Source of the DNA: Vulcanisaeta distributa JCM 11216
GTDB taxonomy: Archaea > Thermoproteota > Thermoprotei > Thermoproteales > Thermocladiaceae
Length of the DNA stretch: 59,482 nt
Assembly: GCF_001315985.1 (NCBI RefSeq)
Contig: NZ_BBBI01000012.1
Coordinates: 1-59,482, forward strand
Reading direction: 5' to 3'
This document shows, one piece after another, positions 30,626-40,516 of this stretch (positions within the stretch are counted from its first letter, which is position 1; each line of letters starts with the position of its first letter). The position numbers and the translations under genes were made by a program. Under the pieces are notes generated by a model. The model did no database searches. It saw only the letters and a list, made by a program, of their open reading frames with translations, and was not told where the DNA came from.

Positions 30626-30811
30626 TTACTCTGCCTTGCCAATGGCCTTCCTAACGACCTTACCACTTGGGCATTTGAAGAGCCCTATTATGACACCCCC
30701 CCTCCTGCCCTTCGGCGCGAGCATCCATACCTTGATAGGCTTAAGCTTCATTACCTGACCGTCACAATCAACTTCATATTCCCTCTCCATGTAACTTGAT
30801 AGTTCTGCCAT
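30626..30811 (-). CDS. cren7: chromatin protein Cren7
   Basis: Small crenarchaeal DNA-binding protein that kinks DNA and packs the chromosome. The signature KVWMLAPKGRR followed by IIGLFKCPSGK matches the Cren7 SH3-like core. 61 residues, normal length. The run of seven C at 30696-30702 makes RRGGVIIGLF where Cren7 proteins have one glycine. A TATA-like TTTATTAAGG lies about 27 bases before the ATG at 30811. Confidence 0.85.
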   Translation of the reverse strand: MAELSSYMEREYEVDCDGQVMKLKPIKVWMLAPKGRRGGVIIGLFKCPSGKVVRKAIGKAE

Positions 30812-31179
30812 CGTACTCTAGTTATTATTCTATCCTTAATAAATAATCATAGCCATAAACAATGCATAAATCAATATTTATAACGCTCTTTCTACATGGG
30901 TAATTACAAGAACAAAAACGTACAATACGCTATAGTTGCATACTAATAATTGCATTTTTTACGATAATCACTGCGGCAGTAAATCAAGGTTTAGGCATTC
31001 ACAAATATCACCGGAACACTATATGACCTAGGAAAGTTTTTATTATTGTGAAACCTGGTATTATTAAAATACTGATATAAGATGAGGGGGGGTCCCAAGC
31101 ACTGATGAGAGGATGAGATGTTCGTTGATGCATCGTGTTGTGATAATAATTATAAACTGTAAGAATTACATCTTAATTA
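30812..31179. other. intergenic region of 368 bases
   Basis: No protein frame is supported. It holds the cren7 promoter at its left end and the promoter of the dehydrogenase gene at its right end. Between 31059 and 31145 a TATA-like ATTATTAAAATA precedes GATGAG- and CTGATGAG-type boxes that loosely resemble a C/D-box guide RNA, but a proper box D is not seen. Confidence 0.4.
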
Positions 31180-32174
31180 ATGACCATTAGGGCCGTGATT
31201 TACGGCGTGGGTCCCATTGGTCAATTAATAGCTCGGGTTGCGTTCAGCAGAGGTTTCGATATAGTTGGCGCGATTGATATTGACCCGCAGAAGGTTGGTA
31301 AGGACCTCGGTGAGGCTATTGGACTTGGTAAAACCCTGGGCATCAGAGTTGAGAGTGATGCTGACAAGCCCTTAAGGATGCCAAACCTGATGTTGTCCTA
31401 CACTCAACGGGTAGCTTTTTCGATAGGATCTACCCACAGATAATGAAGGCAATTAGGGCCGGCGCTGACGTTGTGTCAACATGCGAAACACTGGCGTGGC
31501 CCTGGTATAGGTACCCAGACCTCGCAGAGCTTGTTGATAATTATGCGAGAAGCCGTGACGTAACGGTACTTGGGGGGGCTGGTGTTAATCCAGGTTTCGT
31601 ATTTGATGCATTACCCGCTGTGTTATCCGTTACATTAACGAGGCTTGATAAGATCACCGTGATTAGATCCCTAGATGCCTCAAAGAGGAGGTACTCCTTC
31701 CAGAAGAAGATTGGCCTGGGCATGACGCCGGGCCAATTCACGGATGCGTTAAGTAAGGGCGAGATAACGGCCCACGTAGGCTTCGCAGAGTCTATACTGC
31801 TCCTGGCCAATATCATAGGACTTAAACTGGATAGGGTTGAGGAGGGACAGGAGGCGCTAATTGCGGAGAGAAATTACGAAACGCAGTACTTCAAGATAGA
31901 GCCCGGGCAGGTAAAGGGTGTTGTTGGTCATGGAAGCGGCTTCATCAATGGTAAGGAGGTTGTTAGGGTTGAGTTGAGGGCCTGCGTTGGCTGTGAGGAC
32001 TTTGAGGAGGTTAGGCTTGAGGGTGACCCACCAATCACTTGGAGGAGTACCGGAACGCCTGGTGACCCAGCCACCGCAGCCGTGATTGTGAACCTAGTAC
32101 CAAGGGTCTTGAACGCAAGGCCGGGGGGGTTAATCACACTCAAGGATTTAATTAACTACTCATACACGGCCTAG
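31180..32174 (+). CDS. DapB-like / 2,4-diaminopentanoate dehydrogenase-like oxidoreductase
   Basis: NAD(P)-dependent enzyme with a Rossmann N-terminus (AVIYGVGPIGQLIARVAF, GAIDIDPQKVGKDLGE) and a C-terminus like the diaminopentanoate dehydrogenase branch (VNPGFVFDALPAV, IGLGMTPGQFTDALSKGEI, GHVGFAES-like segment, IVNLVPRVLNARPG). One A is missing near 31376, restoring LKDAKPDVVLHSTGSFFDR. About 331 residues. A G7 run gives LGGAGVNPG where relatives have a single Gly before the GVNPG-like motif. Substrate not proven; it converges on formate dehydrogenase with a 10-base gap. Confidence 0.65.
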
Positions 32175-32184
32175 TCCTAAGGTA

Positions 32185-34905
32185 TCACCTCTTTAACTTC
32201 TCAATACGTACCCTGGTATCCTTATACGCAGGTGTCTTGGTAATGGGATTCAACACGGCAGGGACTAAAGCATTTGCCGGAAGTTCTGGGTAATGGAAGG
32301 TCGTGAATAACACACCCCCCCTTGGAACTCTAGCCGACGCCTTAACCCTAGCCAGCACCTCACCAACCGGTGAAACTAACCTAACGATTTCACCATCCTC
32401 AACACCCTCAACCCTCATATCCTCGGGATTCACCTCAACAACAGGCCCCCCCCTCCAAATGACCTTAAGTACTGGCGACCTCGAGTCATGGTCGCGGTAT
32501 GGTACTGCGCCCTCTCCCTACCAATAATTAACGAATACGGGTAAAGCCTCCCCCCCATAACAACATCAAAGCCCCCCCTCCAACCAACCACCCTAAACCT
32601 AGCCCTACCCCCCCCTTGGGAACCCATCGGCATATAGTATTGGAGTACCTGGACTAGACCCACTTGGTACCGGCCATTGAAGCCCACCCTCACGCTCAAG
32701 CCTCTCATGACTTAAACCACTAAATACCGGTGCTACCCTCGCCATCTCCCTCATTATGTCAGAGCTATCCCTAAAGCCCATGTCATAACCAAGCCTCCTA
32801 GCCAACTCAACAAAGACCTGCCAATCAGCCTTGCATCACCTGGCGGATCAACCACCTTCCTCGTTAATTGCAACCTCCTCTCCGTATTCGTGAATGTTCC
32901 GTAATCCTCAAGGGCCGCAGACGCCGCTGGCAATACCACATCAGCATACTCGGCGGTCTCAGTCATGAAGATGTCCTGAACAACCAAGAACTCCAACCTA
33001 CTCAACGCCTCAGCAACAGCCCCCCCACTGTCCGGGTGCGACCTAACGCTATTCTCACCAACTATGTAGAGCATCTTAATCAAGCCCCTCCTAGCCATAT
33101 CAATCATCTCCGTACTCCTAAAACCAATGAAGAGTGGCAACCTACACCTCCAGACATCCTCAAAGCGCCTCCTAACCTCCGGATCCATCAACGGTTGATA
33201 ACCAGGCAACCTACCCGGTGCACACCCAACATCAGCTCCCCCCCCTGAACATTATTTTGTCCCCCCCTAAGTGGCATTAAACCTGCGCCTGGCTTACCAA
33301 CATTGCCCGTTAACAATGCCAGGTTTATCAGCTGATACATTTTCTGTACCATTCTCATGTTCCGTAATGCCAAGGGTCCACATAATCATTGATGGCTTCT
33401 CAAGCGCATAAAGCCTAGCAACCTCCCTGATAACGACCTTAGGTATTCCAGTTACTTCCTCGGCAAAATCCAGGGTAAATGCGTCAAGGCTCCTTACCCA
33501 ATCCTCAAAGCCCTCGGTGTACCTGCTAATGAACTCCTTATCGTACCAGCCCATATCAACTATGTATTTAGCCATCGCCGAGAATAGTACGACATCCGTA
33601 CCAGGCCTAATGAGGAGCTCATACTCGGCGTACCTGGCTAGCTCCGTATGTATTGGGTTAACGACTATTAAGTGAGCGCCCTGCTTAGCCGCCCTCTTGA
33701 CGTAAGCGGCAATGACTGGGTGCGTTTCATTCATGTTAGAGCCTACTACAATTATAGTCCTTGAGTTTAATACATCCCTTATGGGGGGGTTGGTCGCCGC
33801 GCCATAGCCAAGTTGCGTGGCTAATGACCATGCTGATGGCTCGTGACATAGCGTGGCTGATTGATCAACGCTGTCAGTACCGACGGCGCACCTCATGAAC
33901 TTTTGAAATGCATAAATACTTTCATTAGTGCTTCTATCGCTCATTATACCCCCAATCGCGGCAGGCCCATACCTACTAATGATCTCCTTAATCTTACTGA
34001 CCACCAGGTCTAGAGCCTCCTCCCACGTGGCCTCCCTAAACACCTCATGTATTGACCTACCATTTAATGGGCCCTTAGGGACGCCGGGCCTCCTAATTAA
34101 TGGTTTCGTGAGCCTCTCGGGGCTATTGACGTATTGATAACCAAACTTACCCTTAACGCAGAGCTTACCCTCGTTTGCAAGTCCATAGGCACCCCTAGCC
34201 CAGACGACCTTGCCATCCCTAACTCCATACTCGACCTGACACCCAGTGCCGCAGTATGGGCATGTGGTCTCAATAACCTTATCAGCGGGTACCCAATCCC
34301 TTTCCATTAACGCCCCCAGTTGGGCATGCATCAACGCACGCGCCGCAACTAACGCAACTTGACATACCCATTGGGGGGGTGTCAAGGTCGAAGCCAACCC
34401 TAGTACCGGATCCCCTACCTATGACCGCTATAACGTCGTTATTCTGGTCAATGCCGCAGGCGATTACGCACTTTCTACACATTACGCAGGCTGATGGGTT
34501 AAACAATATTGCTGGGTGTGTATCATCGACCTTAACGCTCGGTATTATCGGTGCTGGTTCTAGACCATACTTAACCGCGTACTCACATATTCTACACCTC
34601 ATTTGCTCCTCCTTACTCCTGTGGGTATGATTCTTCAGTAAGAGCTTTAGTAAGGTCTTCCTAGCCTCGGTAACCCTCGTACTCTCGGTTTCGATCTTCA
34701 TACCCTCCGATACCTTGGTTATGCATGATGGTATTAACCTACCATTAACTTCGACGATGCATATCCTGCAGGAACCATTCGCGAAGCCCTCGTAGTAACA
34801 CAGTGTCGGTATTTCAATGCCGTACCTCCTGGCCAGGTTTAGTATAGTCTCTCCCTCGAGAGCCTCAACCTCCTTACCGTTTAGGAGCACCTTGACCATA
34901 CCCAT
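32185..34905 (-). CDS. fdhA: formate dehydrogenase, molybdopterin catalytic subunit with NuoG-like Fe-S head
   Basis: Oxidises formate, passing electrons to the NuoEF-type partner encoded just upstream. N-terminal 2Fe-2S ferredoxin ([20 protein letters not shown]), a His-Cys3 site ([20 protein letters not shown]), two 4Fe-4S sites ([15 protein letters not shown] and [14 protein letters not shown]), the catalytic-domain cluster [13 protein letters not shown], and the molybdenum-ligand Cys in [11 protein letters not shown], so cysteine and not selenocysteine. C-terminal guanylate-binding domain [20 protein letters not shown]. Six pieces join; C5 at 34313-34317 should be C4. Runs of C7 near 33261 give [10 protein letters not shown] for LRGQNNVQG. 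About 900 residues. ATG overlaps the partner's stop as TGATG. Confidence 0.85.
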
Positions 34906-36466
34906 CACCTGAAGTGAACACCAGCCCTACAGACACCCCTTATGTGCTCCTCAAACTCATCCCTAAACTGGGTAAGCGCGTCGAGAAACACCTTACCGGC
35001 AGACATGCCGAGACCGCAGAGTGAGGTCTCCATCATAGTCCTCGCCACAGTCTCAGCCCACTTAAGGTCCTCCTCACTCGCCTTACCCATGCTAACCTTC
35101 TCAAGAACCTCTACCAACTCCTTAGTACCCAATCTACATGGCTCACACCTACCGCATGACTCATGGGAGAAGAACCTCTCAACCTCAAGCATTACGTCGA
35201 CAATGCACCTATTGTTGGATAGGGCTATGATTACGCCAGGCCCTAGGAAGACGCCGAGTTTCCTCGTCTCCTCAGGTGTAAGCCTTACCCTTATCTTCGA
35301 TGAATGTGCAAGGCCTGAGGAGACCCCCCCGCCAACGAAGACGGCCTTGACATCCTCCTCCTTAACCCCCCCCGCCTTCGCTAATAATTCATTGAGACCC
35401 ACAGTCAATTTCTCCCTGTAAAGGCCAGGCTTACCCACATCGCCAGTAATGCAGAAGTACTTCTCGATTACGATCTCCCTACCCTCATAATAATTGCTAA
35501 TAAGTATGGGAACCGCAGCAACGACCTCCACGTTAATCACGGCTGTGGGCTTACCGAACAAGCCAGTCTCGGTTGGGTCAGGAGGCCTTAGCCTGGGCTC
35601 ACCCCCCCTATTACCCTCAAGTGAGTTTATCAGCGCCGTCTCCTCACCGACGATGTATGGAGAACCAACAAGCAGGACGGTAATGGGAGGCAATTTATTA
35701 AGTAGGCCCTTACTCGTTAAATACGGTCTTAACTCACCGAGCGCCTTCTCAATCATGGCCCTAGCATTTCTAAATCTCTCATTGACCGCGATTATAACCT
35801 CATCAACATTGAGGGCAAGCGATAATAGTAATGCACCTTCAAGCAGTTGATGAGTATTTCTCTCCATTATCAACCTATCTTTAAAGCCGCCAGGCTCACC
35901 CTCATGGCCATTAACAATCAAGTACTTAGGCCTATTGGCACTGCTTGCTATGGTCTTAAACCTACTTAGGGCACCACCACCGAGTAGGCCGGCCTTAACG
36001 AGTAATTCAAGTATGAAGAACTTATTATCTTCACTAAGGAATTTCCCAAAGTACTTATAACCACCCCTCGCTATGTACTTATCGAGATGTTCGTATTGAG
36101 ACCGAACGTAATCACCCCGTGATTCCTCAATCTCCCTGAACTCACCATTAACGAACATGTAATACTTATCACCCATCCTAACCACGGGACCCCCCTGTCA
36201 CAATAGCCAAGGCAGTACGTGATGGAGTACTTAATGCCACGCCTCTCTAATTCCTTAACGACCTCCCTGGCGCCCTTCAATAGGCATGGAAGGCCCATGC
36301 ATACCTGGACCTCTGAGTAATCATGGAAATAGAATGTGGATAATGTCTTAACCGTTGATAGGGGTAGGTTATACTTATCGGCTATTTTTCTAAGCTCGTC
36401 ATCGGATGTGATTCTTCTTTCAATTATCTCCTTACTTGCCTCGCGTAATCTCGTCCTATAATCCAT
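34905..36466 (-). CDS. fused NuoE-NuoF subunit of formate dehydrogenase
   Basis: Diaphorase-type electron partner. The thioredoxin-like 2Fe-2S part has VQVCMGLPCLLKGAREVV and ITYCLGYCDRGP. Then NuoF follows in the same frame after correcting C6 (36190-36195) to C4: VVRMGDKYYMFVNGEFREIE. NuoF shows KYLIVNGHEGEPGGFKDR, VGEETALINSLEGNRGGEPR, CITGDVGKPG and the 4Fe-4S site SCGRCEPCRLGTKEL with SLCGLGM. The FMN loop reads GLLGGGALSRFKTI where NuoF usually has GRGGAGFP, and the NADExEPG motif is NGHEGEPG, so the flavin site is divergent. About 520 residues. Stop overlaps the fdhA start. Confidence 0.8.
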
Positions 36467-36560
36467 GTAGGAAAACCCCCATCAAGGCTTTAAAGGTATT
36501 TCGGGATCGTAACGTGTAGTGGGTTATTAGGCTCAGTTATTTTGAGTAATTGGGTGTTAA

Positions 36561-36923
36561 ATGCTGGGTTCATGGGTTATTAATGATATGGTTAGGATCG
36601 TTAGGATCAATAATTACGCAGATCTCAATAAGGTACTCATTGATTTAGGACCCGGCGAGTGCGCATTACTACTTACTAAGCAGGTTGATGACTCGTTAAG
36701 GCACGTGGATGGCATTACCACGGTACTACTGAGGAGTATTAGGGATAAGACAGAGGTTGATTACCTACTTGCCGCCGGTAATAAGGTGCTTTGCATATCC
36801 ATGGATGGGTTCGGCCTACTCAGTGAGTATGCATTATCGAGACTTAAGTATGTAATAATAACCCGCCAACCCTCGGAGACAGACAACAAGCTCTTCAAAA
36901 TATTACTAAACATAACTCAATAA
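36561..36923 (+). CDS. hypothetical protein
   Basis: Unrecognised, intact frame of 120 residues. Start ATG at 36561 (MLGSWVINDM) or the internal ATG at 36588 (MVRIVRINNYADLNKVL). It alternates strands and helices with hydrophobic beta-strand-like stretches (ECALLLTKQV, NKVLCISMDGFGLL, LKYVIITRQPS) and no membrane helix, like a small Rossmann-type fold. It ends two bases from the convergent vapC gene. Confidence 0.5.
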   Translation: MLGSWVINDMVRIVRINNYADLNKVLIDLGPGECALLLTKQVDDSLRHVDGITTVLLRSIRDKTEVDYLLAAGNKVLCISMDGFGLLSEYALSRLKYVIITRQPSETDNKLFKILLNITQ

Positions 36924-36924
36924 T

Positions 36925-37335
36925 CTACTCATTACCAAGCCACACCCTCTTCACCGTATTTACCTTATCAAAATCCTTATCCTCACTTACTATTACGTTC
37001 ATTCCATTATTCAACATAACCGCCACATGAATAGCGTCGGAGGGCTTCAATATACCAATGTACTTCTTAGATACTTCATACTCCATTAAACCAATGCCAA
37101 GAACCTTTACATAAGGTAATACTACGTCATCAAGAAATTTAATGGTATCCTCATACCTAATACCGTACTTCTTCCTCGAAATATAAATAACCTCATCGAG
37201 TACTAAAACGTCAGTATATAACCTATTCTTCCTCATAAGAAGATCCCTAAAGAATTTAATTACGTTTTCCTCACCAGCGTTTAGGTATATAAGTACGTTA
37301 GAACCCAAAACATAATAAATCTCACCCAAACTCAT
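36925..37335 (-). CDS. VapC-type PIN protein with substituted catalytic Asp
   Basis: PIN-domain protein of 136 residues paired with an AbrB antitoxin. E48 (VLDEVIY), D100 (KPSDAIHVAV) and the late acidic pair (SEDKDFD) are present. The first active-site position reads VLGSNVLIY where the family has an Asp (VLDSNVLIY or VLDTNVL), so residue 11 is Gly. A single A-to-G change would explain it; it may weaken or remove ribonuclease activity, or be a sequence error. Start overlaps the antitoxin by 14 bases. Confidence 0.8.
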   Translation of the reverse strand: MSLGEIYYVLGSNVLIYLNAGEENVIKFFRDLLMRKNRLYTDVLVLDEVIYISRKKYGIRYEDTIKFLDDVVLPYVKVLGIGLMEYEVSKKYIGILKPSDAIHVAVMLNNGMNVIVSEDKDFDKVNTVKRVWLGNE

Positions 37336-37591
37336 CCTCTAAGCTTAATCCACTAAGCTCACCAAGTCTCGGCTTAGTATGTACATAGCCCCTAATAGTT
37401 TCTAAATATTTCTTAATTTTCTTATCGAATTCTTCAATACTCACGCTAAATATCGGCTTGATTATTATCTCATTATTCTCGGTCTTAATTACCAATTCAT
37501 CACCGTCCTTGATACCTAGGGTCTCCCTAATGGCCTTCGGTATTGTAACACGACCTCGCCTTACCCTAACCCTATACTCAGTATTGCCCAT
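37322..37591 (-). CDS. vapB: AbrB-family antitoxin
   Basis: 89 residues, intact. The swapped-hairpin DNA-binding motif is RVRRGRVTIPKAIRETLGI followed by KDGDELVI. The C-terminal arm (FSVSIEEFDKKIKKYLE) is the usual toxin-binding part. The start ATG at 37591 precedes the PIN gene, with which it overlaps by 14 bases. Confidence 0.85.
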   Translation of the reverse strand: MGNTEYRVRVRRGRVTIPKAIRETLGIKDGDELVIKTENNEIIIKPIFSVSIEEFDKKIKKYLETIRGYVHTKPRLGELSGLSLEDEFG

Positions 37592-37766
37592 AGCTATTTT
37601 TAATGCTCTTTAACTCAAAGATTTACTTAACTGTTTCTATTAAGTCTTGTCCAAAACTTACTTATAACACCTATATCCCATCCTTAGCTTTAATGCGCCA
37701 ATCATTGAAGTAGTTTCTCAACTTATACCGATCCTGGCCTAGTACTCTCAGCAATTCATAATTTCA

Positions 37767-39751
37767 CTAAACTGGTAATATGTCCACGGGCGTTACCTTA
37801 TACCTCGGCGTCTTCACGTAGGGGGGGTCAAACTCTGTGCAAACCACGTAGTTTATCCTCGAATCATGCATGTATGCGAAGACCACGCCCCCTAGGTACA
37901 TCATTGCTTATCAACGCCTTGAAAACACCCTCACCGCAGTTGGATACTAGCTTTACTAATTGGCCGTTGTGTATACCCAGCGCCTTTGCGTCTTCAGGGT
38001 TTATGGCAATGCTTGTCTCGAATTTGCCACTAATTCTCCTAATCTCATTATCCGTGTTGTACCTAAGCACACTCCTACCAGTAACCAGTATGAACTTCTT
38101 ACCGCCAGTGTTTACCGGCTTATACTCAACGCCGAAGAACCTCGCCTTACCACTCGGCGTTAGGAACCTCTCGGAGTATAGGTGCGGCGTATTCTCCGGT
38201 ATTCTTGAATCCTTCGTTGGGTCCATGACGTCCTCAAGCGACACGCTCCTCATTATAGGCACTACCTGGCGCATTTCATTGAATACGGCCTTTGGATCGT
38301 TGCTAAATCCCTTAAGGCCAAAGGCATTGGCTAACTCGAATATTATTTCATAGTCAGGTTTAGCCTCGCCAGGCGGGTCCCTAACCTTATGTCTCCACTT
38401 GACCAGTCTGTCTAGGCTTAGTACGGAGCCTTCTCTCTCGATCCAAAGCGCCGCCGGTAGGACGTAGTGGGCGAACTCCGCGGTCTCGCTCATGGCTATG
38501 TCCTGAACCACCAATAGGTCTAGGTTGCTTAGGAACTCCTCAACTCTACGCCTATTGGGTAGCGAGGAGACTATGTTAAAGCCCATTAGGTACATGCCCC
38601 TAATACCGCTATTCTCATTATACACTGCATCTATTAATGATAGGCCCGGCTTGGTTGGTGGTATGAAACCCCACACCTCGGAAAGCTTCTTGGCATTCTC
38701 CTCATTAATAGGTAAGCCGCCTGGAAATGCATCGGGTTTAAGGAAGTCGCCGGAACCCTGCACGTTCGTCTGGCCCCTATAGACAATGACGCCGCCGCCC
38801 TCAATACCCATGTTACCCGTCAATAAGGCGAGGGCTATGTAGGACTTAATGCCGTCAACTCCCGATGACTCTGACATACCAAGGCCCCACGTGAATAATA
38901 CGGGCTTTGTAGCTATTGATTGTGCGAACTTGAGTATTAAGTCCTTAGGTATGCCCGTGATTTTCTCGGCATCGTTAATTGAGTACTTACTAACGACTCT
39001 GGCGTATTCCTCGAAGTTCTCGGTCCTATTAATTATGAAGTCTCTGTCAATGAGTTCGTTATTAATTAAGTAATTAGCCACAGCGTTAAATAGGTAAACC
39101 TCCGTGGAGGGTATTGGCCTGAGGTGTAGGTCCGCCATCTTTGCGGTTGCCGTTGTCCTAGGGTCTATGACCACTATCTTAGTACCATTCCTCTTAGCCT
39201 CGATTAAGTATTGGGAAAGCACTGGGTGGCTATCCGTTATTGACTCGCCGGTTATCACAACGACTTTTGCTTGGGTATTTCATTAACTGAGTTTGCACTA
39301 CCACCGTAGCCGAGCATGTCCTTGAGCGCCTTAGCCGATGGATCATGCAAAGCCTCGCGCATGAATCCACGTTGTTAGTACCAAGCGCCCTAGCCAACTT
39401 CTGGAATAAGTAAACCTCCTCAAGCGTGTTTCTACAGCCACCATAAAACGCCAGGGCTTCTGGACCGTACTTCTCCCTAATCTCCTTCATCTTATGAACT
39501 ATTTCACTAATGGCCTCGTTCCACGATATCCTAACAAACTCACCATTAACCCTCTTCATTGGGTATAACAACCTATCAGTTATGTCAAGGAGCTTTATCG
39601 ATGAAGCACCCTTACCGCATAGATGCCCATGAGAAACCGGGTGACCTTTAAAACCCTCAAATCCAATTATTTTTCCAGCATCATCGATAGTCACCTCAAT
39701 GCCACATCCAACACCGCAGTATGGGCATATCGTAATCACAGACCTAGACAT
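37767..39751 (-). CDS. second formate dehydrogenase / molybdopterin oxidoreductase alpha subunit
   Basis: Shorter relative of the fdhA at 32185, without the ferredoxin head. It begins with the 4Fe-4S site ITICPYCGVGCGIEVT and LCGKG, then the SARLCHDPS molybdenum-ligand Cys, ITGESITDSHPVL, ALLTGNMGIEGGGV, YRGQTNVQGSGDF and the C-terminal ATP/GTP-like cap RSVLRYNTDNEIRR. Two one-base losses near 39359 and 39267 restore ARLCHDPSAKALKDMLGYG, and C5 at 37888-37892 should be C4, giving the tail NYVVCTEFDP and KTPRYKVTPVDILPV. About 660 residues. ATG at 39751 with TTTTAAATA about 28 bases upstream. Divergent from a membrane gene. Confidence 0.82.
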
Positions 39752-39858
39752 ACTGGTCAAGCATTTCGTTCATAAGATATTTAAAATGTCTATATTTGCA
39801 TTCATTAAGTTATATTTGCTCAGAAAAGTATATAAATGCTGTTAAAATCGTAAACACC

Positions 39859-40437
39859 GTGGCAAGTGTACTACCACCAGTTGCCGTGGGGGGGTTCTTC
39901 GGCTTAGGCATTGGTTACTTAATATATGGTGGAATGGGCTTATTTTTCCCGACAAAAACTGATGAGCTCACGAATAAGTCTCTTGCGGTATGGGGGGGCC
40001 TCTGGATGCCGGGTTTTATGCAGTTTCTAACAGGGATATACATATTGGTAACCATTTCAATCTATAGGGAGTTACCATCAGTATTCTACATGGCTGGGGG
40101 GGTTGCCTTCACGGCCTATGGAGTCCACTGGTTTGCCCTTGGTTGGAAGAGGTATATTGGCTCAAGTAACCTCCCGGATGCCTTCATGGCGTTGGGATTT
40201 CTCGTGCTAAGCGTACTTGGCGCCTTTGTGTTTGGTTACGTGCATGATTACCCAGTAATGATACTATTTATAATACTGGTCCTAGTCTACGCCACTGAGG
40301 CGCCTGCAAGGTTCCTTAATTCGCCAACGTTAAGTAGATTGGTTTCATTATGGCAATTCATAGGTGGTTGGTGGTTGATGTACCTGACGATTGCTGCTGT
40401 GGTTGACTTAGCCCTGGGTCTGTCATTACCTGTATGA
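39859..40437 (+). CDS. six-helix membrane protein, GPR1/FUN34/YaaH-like
   Basis: Small membrane protein with about six hydrophobic helices. The central part (WGGLWMPGFMQFLTGIYIL and YMAGGVAFTAYGVHWFALGW) resembles the acetate/succinate transporter family GPR1/FUN34/YaaH (their SSYGAFW region), though the N-terminal NPAPLGL motif is not seen. If correct it would move a small carboxylate. The divergent formate dehydrogenase makes formate or acetate attractive guesses. GTG at 39859 is chosen because TATATAAAT is centred about 28 bases before it; a TTG at 39796 would be longer. Frame intact; C7/G7 runs add glycines. Confidence 0.45.
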   Translation: MASVLPPVAVGGFFGLGIGYLIYGGMGLFFPTKTDELTNKSLAVWGGLWMPGFMQFLTGIYILVTISIYRELPSVFYMAGGVAFTAYGVHWFALGWKRYIGSSNLPDAFMALGFLVLSVLGAFVFGYVHDYPVMILFIILVLVYATEAPARFLNSPTLSRLVSLWQFIGGWWLMYLTIAAVVDLALGLSLPV

Positions 40438-40516
40438 GAGATTAAATCGCAATTCCAAAAGGTTAAAATTCCGAGGTTCGTACTTTAATTGTTTAGTTAA
40501 CGCTTATAATACAGGG

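Noticed and set aside
32185-39751. Selenocysteine in the formate dehydrogenases
   Set aside because: Both enzymes show Cys at the metal-ligand position (TLCHEPS and RLCHDPS), and the in-frame stops seen elsewhere are at indels, not TGA at that site.
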